From Mycobacteroides saopaulense (GTDB lineage Bacteria > Actinomycetota > Actinomycetes > Mycobacteriales > Mycobacteriaceae): a stretch of DNA of 64,000 bases. The stretch is taken from NCBI RefSeq assembly GCF_001456355.1, contig NZ_CP010271.1, forward strand, positions 2,790,001-2,854,000, given 5' to 3'. Made by a program: the position numbers and the translations under genes. Below, piece after piece: positions 28,653 to 37,132 of this stretch (position 1 is its first letter; every line of letters starts with the position of its first letter). A model generated the notes under the pieces. The model was not told the origin of the DNA. It saw nothing but the letters and a program-made list of their open reading frames with translations, and did no database searches.

Positions 28653-29810
28653 TCACCTTAGAGCCGCCATCGCGTCCTGGCACACCCGTACCGCATCCTC
28701 GACATCGACGGCGCCCTCGGCAGCCCGGCGAGCGGCTTCTGCGTACCGTTGCTCCCCCAGCACGCTGCCGATGGCCGTGGCCAGAGAGTCCCGGTTGAGC
28801 GGCCGCACCAACTCGGCACTTCCTTGTCGCACAACACGATTCGCCAGTTCCCACTGGTCTCCCCCGCCGGGTACTACCACCACCGGAACCCCGGCCAACA
28901 GCGCTTTGCTCAAAAAGCCATGTCCCCCACCACAAATCGCCAAGTCAGCTCCGGCCAGCAACAGATCCTGACGTGCCAGACCCGCAATCGCCCAGGCGGG
29001 CAAGCCCGACGCGGGCGGGTCCAGCGCGGAGATGACCACGCGCGCACCGGCGGATTCCAGTGCCTGTACCGCCAGTTCGGTCATCCCCTCGGCTCCGGTG
29101 AAAGCCGTCGAGGGCGCGATCACGACCACCGGACCCGAACCCGAAGGCGGCTGCAGCACAGCATCAGTGGGCTCCCAATGCAGCGGACCCACCACAACCG
29201 CCTCGGCCGGCCAATCGGGGCGCGGCACCTCAAGCGCGGGCAGTGTCGCGATCAAGCGGCGCACAGGACCCGGATCACGAGCGGGCAGTCCGATTTCCAC
29301 CCGCACCTGCGAACGCTGCCTCAGTCCCTCGTCGATCGACCTTTGTGTGAGCCAGCGCATCACCCCGTCGCGCAGCCTGCCCCGCACACCCACGCCGGGG
29401 GCCAGGCCACTGCCCAACGGCGGCAAACCTTTTGACGGTAGGTACAGCGGATGTGGATTCAGCTCCACCCACGGCACCCCAAGCAGTTCGGCAGCCATGC
29501 CGCCGCAGGCGGTGATCACATCGGAGACGATCAGATCCGGCGCCAGTTCCCTGAGCTGATCCAGATTGGCCACCGCCATATGGGCGGCCCGCTGATGAAT
29601 TTTGGCGCCGGAGTCTTGGTCGTCGTCAGCAACTCGGGGCTGCAGCCCCAAAAGCTCTACCGACTCCAGCCCCACCGCACGGGCCTGGTCAAGCCATCGT
29701 GTTCCCGTCAACAACACCGGATCATGCCCGGCAGCGGCGAATTTCAGGCATAGCGCGATGGCGGGAAAGGCATGCCCGGGATCGGGACCGGCGACCACGG
29801 CAACACGCAC
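28653..29810 (-). CDS. UDP-glycosyltransferase-like protein (Rv2739c equivalent)
   Basis: A 385-residue GT-B glycosyltransferase of the macrolide/UDP-glucosyl type. The N-terminal lobe opens with VAVVAGPDPGHAFPAIALC and the C-terminal nucleotide-sugar motif is CGGGHGFLSKALLAGVPVVVVPGGGDQWELANRV near residues 288-321, with the HG-x-G-P-Q-like donor loop. No membrane segment. Donor and acceptor are unknown. The GTG start at 29810 is 41 bases from the divergent ephG start; the stop is four bases before the DUF3046 start. Confidence 0.85.
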   Translation of the reverse strand: MRVAVVAGPDPGHAFPAIALCLKFAAAGHDPVLLTGTRWLDQARAVGLESVELLGLQPRVADDDQDSGAKIHQRAAHMAVANLDQLRELAPDLIVSDVITACGGMAAELLGVPWVELNPHPLYLPSKGLPPLGSGLAPGVGVRGRLRDGVMRWLTQRSIDEGLRQRSQVRVEIGLPARDPGPVRRLIATLPALEVPRPDWPAEAVVVGPLHWEPTDAVLQPPSGSGPVVVIAPSTAFTGAEGMTELAVQALESAGARVVISALDPPASGLPAWAIAGLARQDLLLAGADLAICGGGHGFLSKALLAGVPVVVVPGGGDQWELANRVVRQGSAELVRPLNRDSLATAIGSVLGEQRYAEAARRAAEGAVDVEDAVRVCQDAMAALR

Positions 29811-29851
29811 GGCCCTACCCTGCCACAGCGATTCGGGCTACGTTGAAACGC

Positions 29852-30295
29852 ATGACCGATACCACGCTGGAACGCTCCACCCTGACCCCAGCCGAGACCG
29901 TCACCCGCTTCCTGGAGGCCGCCCAGAACGGCGACACCGAGTTCGCCGAAAAAGTCCTGGACGAGAACCTCGTCTACCAAAACGTGGGCCTGCCCACCAT
30001 CTACGGACGGCGTGCCGCGCTGAAGGTCTTCGAACCGCTCAAGCGGCCCGGCTTCGGGTTCGAAGTGCAGATCCATCGCACGACCACCAACGGGAACACC
30101 GTGATGAACGAGCGCCACGATGCGATCGTCCTGGGCCCGCTGCGCCTGCAGTTCTGGGTGTGCGGGGTCTTCGAGGTCTCCGAGGAGGGCACCATCACCC
30201 TGTGGCGCGACTACTTCGACATGTTCGACATGTTCAAGGCGACGCTGCGAGGTCTGGTGGGCATTCCGCTGCCCGCGCTGCGGCCGAGTTTCTGA
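29852..30295 (+). CDS. ephG: limonene-1,2-epoxide hydrolase-like protein EphG
   Basis: Small epoxide hydrolase of 147 residues with the NTF2-like cone. The catalytic set known from Rhodococcus limonene-epoxide hydrolase is present: Tyr and Asn in VYQNVGLP (residues 42 and 44), Arg and Asp in NERHDAIV near residue 90, and Asp in WRDYFD. In M. tuberculosis EphG acts on lipophilic and sterol epoxides. Leaderless start predicted from TACGTT at 29839-29844. A second, divergent copy follows about 100 bases downstream. Confidence 0.9.
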   Translation: MTDTTLERSTLTPAETVTRFLEAAQNGDTEFAEKVLDENLVYQNVGLPTIYGRRAALKVFEPLKRPGFGFEVQIHRTTTNGNTVMNERHDAIVLGPLRLQFWVCGVFEVSEEGTITLWRDYFDMFDMFKATLRGLVGIPLPALRPSF

Positions 30296-30396
30296 CCGCT
30301 ACGCGGTCTACGAATCGGTCCAACCCGCCTTGGGCTGCAGCCCGATATCTGGCCCGCGCCCTTCTCTGAGCTGCGGCGTGTGCCTACCGTTGTCCC

Positions 30397-30831
30397 ATGA
30401 CGGATACGCTCGCCCCCACCCGCCCCATCGAGATCGTCGAGGAATTCTGGGACGCCATGCGCCGCAGCGACCTCGCGGCCCTCAATCTGCTGCTCGATGA
30501 CGACGTGCGCTGGGAGAATGTCGGCCTGCCCACGGTCCGGGGGCACGCGACGGTGATGCGTGCGTTGTCCTCGCTGAACCTGCCCGGCGCCGGTTTCGAC
30601 GTCAAGATCCACCGGATCACCGCCAATGGCAACACCGTGATGACCGAGCGCACCGATGTCGTCATCGTGGGCCCACTGCACATCGCGTTCTGGGCGTGTG
30701 GAGTCACCGAGGTGTCCGCCGACGGCAAGCTCACGCTCTGGCGCGACTACGCCGACGTCTGGAACATCACCAAGGGCTTGGCACGCGGCGTCCTCGGGAT
30801 CCTCGTGCCGGCCCTGCGCCCGAAGCTCTGA
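30397..30831 (+). CDS. second limonene-epoxide-hydrolase-like protein, Tyr-to-Trp variant
   Basis: A 144-residue paralogue of the preceding gene, sharing ENVGLPTV, GNTVMTER, FWACGV and LWRDYAD. The Asn, Arg and both Asp of the catalytic set are kept, but the position of the first Tyr is Trp (RWENVG, residue 39), which should alter how the water or epoxide is held. It has its own -10 (TACCGT at 30385-30390), so it is not simply part of the ephG transcript. M. tuberculosis has one gene here. Confidence 0.85.
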   Translation: MTDTLAPTRPIEIVEEFWDAMRRSDLAALNLLLDDDVRWENVGLPTVRGHATVMRALSSLNLPGAGFDVKIHRITANGNTVMTERTDVVIVGPLHIAFWACGVTEVSADGKLTLWRDYADVWNITKGLARGVLGILVPALRPKL

Positions 30832-30835
30832 GCCT

Positions 30836-31003
30836 TCACGACAACGGCGTCTTGTCGCTTTCCGTCACCGCGCGATAGAGCAGCACCCCGCCCAGGATCA
30901 GCACACCGACCACCAGCATCGGGACCACGAGCTTGAAGATGGCACCCACCACCAGGAATGCCAGCCACACGACCAGCAGTACGCCGATGATCTTCCACAA
31001 CAC
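30836..31003 (-). CDS. small two-helix membrane protein
   Basis: About 55 residues from GTG 31003: two hydrophobic helices (near residues 3-20 and 22-42) and a short charged tail YRAVTESDKTPLS. An in-frame TTG at 31042 would add 13 basic residues and is the alternative start. It lies between ephG and the psp genes, on the strand of the latter, 64-100 bases after the PspM stop, so it may be part of the envelope-stress unit. Family not recognised. Confidence 0.55.
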   Translation of the reverse strand: MLWKIIGVLLVVWLAFLVVGAIFKLVVPMLVVGVLILGGVLLYRAVTESDKTPLS

Positions 31004-31105
31004 AGGTACCCACCGTTCTCTCGACTTGCCGCGATAGAACAAGCCTGGCAGGGCAATTGGTGCCTGAGGAAGCCTGAACGCCGAAGATCAGGGAAAGATC
31101 AGGGA

Positions 31106-31933
31106 TTACCCTGACAGCTGGCCGAGCTCGTCGAGCGCACCCGCCCACCCGGTGAGGCGATCGGTGGCCGACACCAGATCATCGAAGAGCGGGCCACGCG
31201 ACATCGGCGATGCGATCACGGCGCCGCCGTTACCCGCCGACACCAACTGCGCTGCCGCGGTGACCAATTCGTTGTACTGACGGACACCCGTGTCGAGCTG
31301 CGCGGTGAACGCATTGATGGTCGGTTGCAGGTACTCGCGTGTGTGCGGCGCCTCGGCCGCCGCCCGCTCCATGGACACGACTTCCTTGGCGGTAGCGGCC
31401 ATCACATACGCGGCGCGGTTGGCGGCCGAAAGAACCTGCCGCCCTTCACTGTCCGGAATCATGCTGCCGCGCTCCACCACACCGAGCAGCGAGAAGAGTG
31501 AACGCTCGGCCGCGTCCAGGGCCGCCATCGGCGGACGCGCCGCCGATGCGAAAGGCGGCAGCCTGCGCTCCACCCCCGGCCGCGGTGGCGGCAACGGCTC
31601 TGCCTTGAGGAAGCGGTACCGCACGAACAGATAGGTCGCCGGAATCGCACAACCGGCCGTCAGGAGCGCGGGGATGATCAGCAGCCAAGGCGGCGCGCCG
31701 GTGGTCGCCAGCACGGTGGTGACCAGCAGTCCGGCCACACATGCCAGCGCCCAGCGGATGCTCCACCGCTTGGCCCGCAGCCGCTTTCGCAGCAGCTTCT
31801 CGCGCTTGTCGGACATCGCACGCATGCGCGCGGCGAGCTCCTCACCGAGATCGTTGACATTGCTCACCACACGGCGCAACAGCTGATCCCAGCCTCCTTG
31901 CGCCGCGGCGCGGCGGGGCGGCTGAGGGGTCAT
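31106..31933 (-). CDS. pspM: Psp-system membrane protein PspM (Rv2743c equivalent)
   Basis: A 275-residue membrane protein of the mycobacterial phage-shock system. Basic cytoplasmic N-terminus with a coiled-coil-like Arg/Lys/Glu stretch (near residues 25-57), two membrane segments forming a hairpin (near residues 60-80 and 82-104), then a helical Ala-rich domain. In M. tuberculosis it anchors PspA at the membrane and links it to ClgR. GTG 31939 is an alternative start. It lies about 170 bases downstream of pspA, separated by a region with two hairpins. Confidence 0.82.
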   Translation of the reverse strand: MTPQPPRRAAAQGGWDQLLRRVVSNVNDLGEELAARMRAMSDKREKLLRKRLRAKRWSIRWALACVAGLLVTTVLATTGAPPWLLIIPALLTAGCAIPATYLFVRYRFLKAEPLPPPRPGVERRLPPFASAARPPMAALDAAERSLFSLLGVVERGSMIPDSEGRQVLSAANRAAYVMAATAKEVVSMERAAAEAPHTREYLQPTINAFTAQLDTGVRQYNELVTAAAQLVSAGNGGAVIASPMSRGPLFDDLVSATDRLTGWAGALDELGQLSG

Positions 31934-31991
31934 GTTCACATTGTGCCCGAAAATCCGGCGGTCGCCGAGTGCGAATGCAGATCAAACAAAC

Positions 31992-32027
31992 CCGCCGAGC
32001 GCGAACCCTGGGGCTTACACTCGGCGG
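31992..32027 (-). ncRNA. hairpin in the pspA-pspM intergenic region
   Basis: Perfect eight-base inverted repeat CCGCCGAG (31992-31999) and CTCGGCGG (32020-32027) around a 20-base loop. A degenerate third CGCCGAG(T/C)GCGAA copy lies just before it near 31964, so the same motif recurs three times. It could attenuate pspM relative to pspA. Classed as RNA structure by inference only. Confidence 0.4.
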
Positions 32028-32040
32028 ATTGCATCGCCAG

Positions 32041-32096
32041 CGAGATGACATTCACGCTGGTATTTCTCCAAAAATCACCGCATGAATGTCATCTCG
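32041..32096 (-). ncRNA. long perfect hairpin between pspA and pspM
   Basis: CGAGATGACATTCA (32041-32054) and its exact inverse TGAATGTCATCTCG (32083-32096) form a 14-base stem with a loop of 28 bases that can pair two more bases after one mismatch. It ends 10 bases after the pspA stop. No T-tract follows on the minus strand, so it is more likely an mRNA-stability or attenuation element, or a dispersed genomic repeat, than a simple terminator. Confidence 0.5.
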
Positions 32097-32106
32097 ACGA
32101 CAGGGG

Positions 32107-32916
32107 CTACTGCTGGCCCAGCGGGTTGGCCGGGTTGGCCTGCTCGGGCGCCGTTGCAGGCGCGGGAGTCGCGGTGCCTCCGGCAGGCAGGGCCTCACCC
32201 TTCATGGAAGCGCGGATCTGCTCCAGGCGTGAATGTCCGGCCATCTGCACGCTGGCCTGCTGCACCTCGATCATGCGGCCCTGCACCGAGTTCTGTGCCA
32301 GCTCGGCCTGGCCGAGGGCGTTGGCGTAGCGACGCTCGATCTTGTCGCGCACCTCGTCCAGGCTCGGGGTGTTACCGGGCGCGGCCAGCTCACTCATCGA
32401 CCGCAGCGAGGCGGACACCTGCTCCTGCATCTTGGCCTGCTCCAGTTGGCTCAACAGCTTGGTGCGCTCGGCGATGCGCTGCTGCAACATCATCGCGTTC
32501 TGCTCCACGGCCTTCTTGGCCTGGGCGGCGGCGGCAAGTGCCTGATCGTGCAGCGCCTTGAGATCCTCGACGCTCTGCTCGGCGGTGACCAGCTGGGCGG
32601 CGAAGGCCTCGGCGGCATTGTTGTACTCGGTCGCCTTGGCGGCATCGCCCGCGCCGGTGGCCTGATCGGCCAAGGTCAGAGCCTGGCGCACGTTGACCTG
32701 AAGCTTCTCGACGTCGGCGAGCTGACGGTTGAGCCGCATCTCCAGCTGACGCTGATTCCCGATGACCGAGGCGGCCTGCTGCGAGAGCGCCTGATGGTTC
32801 CGCTGCGCCTCCTCGATGGCCTGCTGTATCTGCACCTTCGGGTCTGCGTTCTCGTCGATCTTCGCGTTGAACAGTGCCATCAGGTACTTCCACGCCTTGA
32901 CGAACGGGTTAGCCAT
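32107..32916 (-). CDS. pspA: phage-shock protein A homologue (35-kDa antigen)
   Basis: PspA/IM30/ESCRT-III-like coiled-coil protein of 269 residues that coats stressed inner membrane. It starts [29 protein letters not shown] in pieces typical of the family: an amphipathic helix (residues 1-20), then a long heptad-rich coiled coil to about residue 220, and a Pro/Ala-rich tail ending ANPLGQQ. It follows clgR on the same strand with 130 bases between. Rv2744c equivalent. Confidence 0.94.
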   Translation of the reverse strand: MANPFVKAWKYLMALFNAKIDENADPKVQIQQAIEEAQRNHQALSQQAASVIGNQRQLEMRLNRQLADVEKLQVNVRQALTLADQATGAGDAAKATEYNNAAEAFAAQLVTAEQSVEDLKALHDQALAAAAQAKKAVEQNAMMLQQRIAERTKLLSQLEQAKMQEQVSASLRSMSELAAPGNTPSLDEVRDKIERRYANALGQAELAQNSVQGRMIEVQQASVQMAGHSRLEQIRASMKGEALPAGGTATPAPATAPEQANPANPLGQQ

Positions 32917-33047
32917 GAGATCGATCCGCCTTCTGCTTGGATGCCGGTGGTCGTCGCTACCTACGACTGCGTGGGTCTCAACTTATCTGTTGCGTGCCAA
33001 TCCCCACACCCCCTATAGGGCGCGAAACAATGCGACCGCCACAGTAG

Positions 33048-33377
33048 TTAGGCGGCCGCCATTGCGCGAACCTGGGGAATGACCACCTTGGTGGCGACGT
33101 CGATCCCACTGAGCGAACCGGCGGGCGCAGCCACGGGAGCCTCACGATGCGCAAGCCTCTCGCTGACCTCGGACAACACCTGCGACAGCGGGACCTCGAG
33201 TGCGCCGCAGATGGCTGCCAAGAGCTCACTGGAGGCTTCCTTGCGACCGCGTTCGACCTCGGACAGATATCCCAGGCTGACACGCGCAGAGTCCGACACC
33301 TCGCGCAGCGTCTTGCCCTGCCCGGAGCGAGCGCTCCGCAGGGTGTCGCCGATGGCTTCTCGAAGCAACAACGCCAT
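33048..33377 (-). CDS. clgR: transcriptional activator ClgR
   Basis: ClgR, 109 residues, an XRE-type helix-turn-helix activator of clp protease, psp and stress genes. The helix-turn-helix is [25 protein letters not shown] near residues 22-46. The C-terminus ends AMAAA, consistent with ClgR being a ClpP1P2 substrate that loses its tail signal to proteolysis. I chose ATG 33377 because AAGGAGAAGG is just upstream; the open frame to 33413 adds 12 residues. A SigE-type promoter lies 65-90 bases upstream. Confidence 0.93.
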   Translation of the reverse strand: MALLLREAIGDTLRSARSGQGKTLREVSDSARVSLGYLSEVERGRKEASSELLAAICGALEVPLSQVLSEVSERLAHREAPVAAPAGSLSGIDVATKVVIPQVRAMAAA

Positions 33378-33440
33378 GTCCTTCTCCTTTGCGTCCTGAA
33401 CGTCGGCGTCCATACCGCGTGTTAGTTGAGTCTGCCTTGC

Positions 33441-33468
33441 TCAACGTTGCCACGCAGCGTGAGGTTCC
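33441..33468 (-). promoter_or_regulatory. SigE-type promoter of clgR
   Basis: Minus strand GGAACC (33468-33463), 16 bases, CGTTGA (33446-33441). This fits the mycobacterial SigE pattern GGGAAC(Y)-N15-16-CGTT. It agrees with the known SigE control of clgR in M. tuberculosis and links envelope stress to the psp genes below. Confidence 0.6.
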
Positions 33469-33511
33469 CGCTGAGTTCACACGGATTTTGACTCGTGCGC
33501 CACACCTGGGT

Positions 33512-34135
33512 CTAGCGTCTCGCGACCGACGCCGACGCCGCATGTTTGAGGTCCGGCGCGGACAACGCCGCCGCGGTGACCACAATCAGTTCGTCGATCA
33601 TTCGCTGCCGGTCGGGTTCGGACGGGATCTCCTCGTGGAGATACAGGGCCGCCGCCGCGAAGAGCAACCGGATTCGCAATGCGAGAGTTTCGCGAGGCTG
33701 GTGCGGCAACGCAGTGGCCAGGGCATCGACCAGCCGCTCGATACCCGGCCTCAGAACCTCCCTGCCTGCCTGAAGCAACCGATCGTTGCCCTCCAGACGC
33801 GGTTTGACCAGGAGCTCGATGAACAGCGGCGCGATGTGGGGCTCCATACCCAACAGCGGCACCGTGTAGGCCCGCACCAGATCCTCCACGGTGTACTCGC
33901 CGCTGGCCGTCACCTCATCGATACGCCGAATCCGTTCGGCGGCAAGGGGGCTCATGGATCGCTCCAAGAGCGCGTACAACAAGCCGTCTTTCCCGCCGAA
34001 GGTGTAGTTGACGGCTCCCACGTTCATCCCCGCCGCAGTGGTCACGTTGCGCACAGACAGACCGCTTACCCCGTGCTGAAGCAAGACCTGCTCGGCGGCA
34101 TCCAGTAGCTGCGTGCGGGTATCGCGCTGTGACAT
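33512..34135 (-). CDS. TetR-family repressor beside the antigen-85-like gene
   Basis: A 207-residue TetR protein: N-terminal helix-turn-helix (LSVRNVTTAAGMNVGAVNYTFGGKDGLLYALLERS near residues 25-60) and a helical ligand domain of the CerR/YcdC size class. ATG 34135 preferred over 34144. Divergent from a mycolyltransferase-like gene across 110 bases with two CAAAC...GTTTG sites. The pair interrupts the clgR-pgsA3 adjacency of M. tuberculosis. Confidence 0.85.
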   Translation of the reverse strand: MSQRDTRTQLLDAAEQVLLQHGVSGLSVRNVTTAAGMNVGAVNYTFGGKDGLLYALLERSMSPLAAERIRRIDEVTASGEYTVEDLVRAYTVPLLGMEPHIAPLFIELLVKPRLEGNDRLLQAGREVLRPGIERLVDALATALPHQPRETLALRIRLLFAAAALYLHEEIPSEPDRQRMIDELIVVTAAALSAPDLKHAASASVARR

Positions 34136-34189
34136 GACCCTCATTCAAACACAGTTGCAACTGCGATCCGGTCCCATTAGCCTCACTGC

Positions 34190-34202
34190 CAAACATTGTT
34201 TG
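34190..34202. promoter_or_regulatory. palindrome, candidate TetR operator
   Basis: CAAACATTGTTTG, arms exact except the centre. It lies midway between the TetR gene and the antigen-85-like gene. Confidence 0.55.
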
Positions 34203-34214
34203 AATCAGTGTTAG

Positions 34215-34226
34215 AAACAACGTTTG
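34215..34226. promoter_or_regulatory. second TetR-type half-palindrome
   Basis: AAACAACGTTTG, sharing the AAAC and GTTTG ends with the palindrome 13 bases upstream. A further TTCAAAC lies at 34144-34150. Spacing suits two dimers on one face of the helix. Confidence 0.4.
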
Positions 34227-34236
34227 ACCAACGTGA

Positions 34237-35226
<990 letters not shown>

Positions 35227-35255
35227 CGGATCCTGCTGCGGGCTTCGGCCCCGTG

Positions 35256-35855
35256 TCAGGGGGTTTTCGGCCGAGGGCGCAGCGCCTGCACCAGGTAATC
35301 GATGCCGGTGATGACGGTGAGGGCCACCGCCAGCCCCATCAGGACCACGGCAGCGGTGTGCCAGTACCCGGTCAAGGGCAGCAGATAGCCGGCGATCGCC
35401 AGCGACTGCACCATGGTTTTGAGCTTGCCGCCCCGGTTCGCGGGAATCACACCGTGACGGAGCACGGAGAAGCGCAGCACCGTGATTCCGATCTCGCGTA
35501 CCAGGATGACCGCGGTTACCCACCACGCAAGGTCGCCGAGCACGCTCAGGCCGACCAGCGCCGCGCCGATGAGTGCCTTGTCGGCGATCGGGTCGGCGAG
35601 CTGGCCGAACGGGGTGACCAGCCCATAGCGGCGGGCCAGTACCCCGTCGTAGCGATCGGTGGCGATGGCCAACGCGAACACGCCGAAAGCGGCAATGCGC
35701 CATGAGGTTTGGTGCCCACCCTCGGTGAACAGAACGACGACGAACACCGGTACCAACACGATGCGCAGCACCGTCAGAATGTTGGCAATGTTCAGCACCG
35801 GCACCGGCGCAGCCGAAGCCGCGGAATCGGGCTGGGTTTCCGGTGGCATCGGCAC
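35256..35855 (-). CDS. pgsA3: CDP-alcohol phosphatidyltransferase PgsA3
   Basis: Membrane phosphatidyltransferase of 199 residues, phosphatidylglycerophosphate-synthase type. The signature D-x2-D-G-x2-A-R-x8-G-x3-D-x3-D is seen as DRYDGVLARRYG...GQLADPIAD near residue 70. About five membrane segments. The start GTG 35855 is chosen because TAGGGT (35863-35868) lies seven bases before it; the open frame extends three codons to 35864. Divergent from argA. Confidence 0.9.
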   Translation of the reverse strand: MPMPPETQPDSAASAAPVPVLNIANILTVLRIVLVPVFVVVLFTEGGHQTSWRIAAFGVFALAIATDRYDGVLARRYGLVTPFGQLADPIADKALIGAALVGLSVLGDLAWWVTAVILVREIGITVLRFSVLRHGVIPANRGGKLKTMVQSLAIAGYLLPLTGYWHTAAVVLMGLAVALTVITGIDYLVQALRPRPKTP

Positions 35856-35862
35856 GTCAAAC

Positions 35863-35868
35863 ACCCTA
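35863..35868 (-). promoter_or_regulatory. -10 box of pgsA3, leaderless start
   Basis: TAGGGT on the minus strand, seven bases before GTG 35855. It shortens the protein by three residues compared with the open frame. Confidence 0.5.
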
Positions 35869-35885
35869 TCTGTTCTAGGGCTGGC

Positions 35886-35891
35886 TACTGT
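35886..35891 (+). promoter_or_regulatory. -10 box of argA, leaderless start
   Basis: TACTGT, six bases before the ATG at 35898. The two divergent -10 boxes are only 17 bases apart, so the promoters must overlap. Confidence 0.55.
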
Positions 35892-35897
35892 TCACGC

Positions 35898-36434
35898 ATG
35901 AGCGCTGAAGGTACCTCCGGCATCTCGACTAACACGGCCCCCGCAGTGTCCGTCCGTCGTGCCCGTACCTCCGATGTGCCCGGTATCAAGACACTCGTCG
36001 ACGTCTATGCGGGCCGCATCCTGTTGGAGAAGAACCTGGTGACGCTCTATGAGGCCGTCCAGGAGTTCTGGGTCGCCGAACTGGATGGGGAGATCGTCGG
36101 CTGCGGCGCCCTACACGTGCTGTGGTCCGATCTCGGCGAGGTGCGCACCATCGCGGTGCACCCCCGGCTCAAGGGCGCCGGCGTGGGTCATGCGCTGGTC
36201 AGCCGGCTGCTGGACGTGGCCCGGGAGCTTGAGCTCAAGAGGGTGTTCGTGCTGACATTCGAGGTCGACTTCTTCACCAAACACGGGTTCCGCGAGATCG
36301 ACGGCACCCCGGTGACCGCCGAGGTGTACGAGGAGATGTGCCGCTCGTACGACACCGGTGTGGCCGAGTTCCTCGATCTGAGCTACGTGAAGCCGAACAC
36401 CTTGGGTAACACCCGGATGCTCGTACATCTCTGA
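35898..36434 (+). CDS. argA: amino-acid N-acetyltransferase ArgA
   Basis: Short, stand-alone N-acetylglutamate synthase of 178 residues, first step of arginine synthesis; mycobacteria lack the long two-domain ArgA. GNAT landmarks are VRRARTSDVPGIKTLVDVYAG near residue 18, VGCGALHVLWSDLGEVRTIAVHP, and the acetyl-CoA loop LKGAGVGHALVSRLL near residue 97. The start at 35898 follows from its -10 box; the open frame to 35709 overlaps pgsA3 and is not used. Confidence 0.93.
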   Translation: MSAEGTSGISTNTAPAVSVRRARTSDVPGIKTLVDVYAGRILLEKNLVTLYEAVQEFWVAELDGEIVGCGALHVLWSDLGEVRTIAVHPRLKGAGVGHALVSRLLDVARELELKRVFVLTFEVDFFTKHGFREIDGTPVTAEVYEEMCRSYDTGVAEFLDLSYVKPNTLGNTRMLVHL

Positions 36435-36475
36435 AACGCCGCCTTCACGGCAGGGCGGTCGGTCATGATCGAGGC

Positions 36476-37132
36476 ATGCCACGACTGCGCCAGGTTTCCC
36501 GCGCCGAAACCGATGATCGACTTGTCCATCGCATGTACGACCAGATCTTCGGCGACCGCGACCCGGTCACCGACCCGGGAACCACCACGGGCACACCCGG
36601 CGACTGGTGGACGGTGTTCGCGCTCGTGCCCGAAGCCCTCAAGCACTCCGTTCAGGGTTTCGCGTTCTACCGCAGTCCCGATCGCAAGCTCGACCCGGTG
36701 TTGCGCGAGCTCGGCCAGACCCGCGCGGGTTGGGCGCGCCGCAGCCAGTTCGTCTTCTCTCAGCACTGCAAGTCGTGTCGCATGGTCGGAATGACCGAGG
36801 AGATGATCGCTGCCATCCCATCCTGGAGCACCGCTGACTGCTTCACCCCGGTGCAACGTGCCGTGCTGGCCTACACCGATTGTCTGGTGCTCGACGGTGG
36901 CCGTGTTCCCGACGGGGTGTTCGCCGCGCTGAAGGCGCATCTGTCCGACGAGGAGATCCTGGAACTCACCTACATCACCGCCATGTACGAAATGCACGCG
37001 GTGATGAGCACGGCACTGCGCTTGGAGTGGGACAACCGCGATGAGCCGATCGTGGAGATCGCCGCACCCGAGGGATTCACGTCCTTCGATGTGGGCGACG
37101 CCATCGCCCTGCGGCGAGACGAAAACGCCTAG
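36476..37132 (+). CDS. AhpD-like/carboxymuconolactone decarboxylase family protein
   Basis: A 218-residue protein of the AhpD-like superfamily. The core [12 protein letters not shown] near residue 97 carries the CxxC redox pair and the nearby His/Glu expected in AhpD-type alkylhydroperoxidases; a second half without CxxC follows. Possible role in peroxide detoxification or a decarboxylation; substrate unknown. Not in the M. tuberculosis order at this spot. Its stop interlocks with that of ftsK in CTAG. Confidence 0.82.
   Translation: MPRLRQVSRAETDDRLVHRMYDQIFGDRDPVTDPGTTTGTPGDWWTVFALVPEALKHSVQGFAFYRSPDRKLDPVLRELGQTRAGWARRSQFVFSQHCKSCRMVGMTEEMIAAIPSWSTADCFTPVQRAVLAYTDCLVLDGGRVPDGVFAALKAHLSDEEILELTYITAMYEMHAVMSTALRLEWDNRDEPIVEIAAPEGFTSFDVGDAIALRRDENA

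Noticed and set aside
30294..30308. GACCGC-TAC-GCGGTC hairpin after ephG as terminator
   Set aside because: Six-base stem with no T-tract and overlapping the stop codon; too weak to call.
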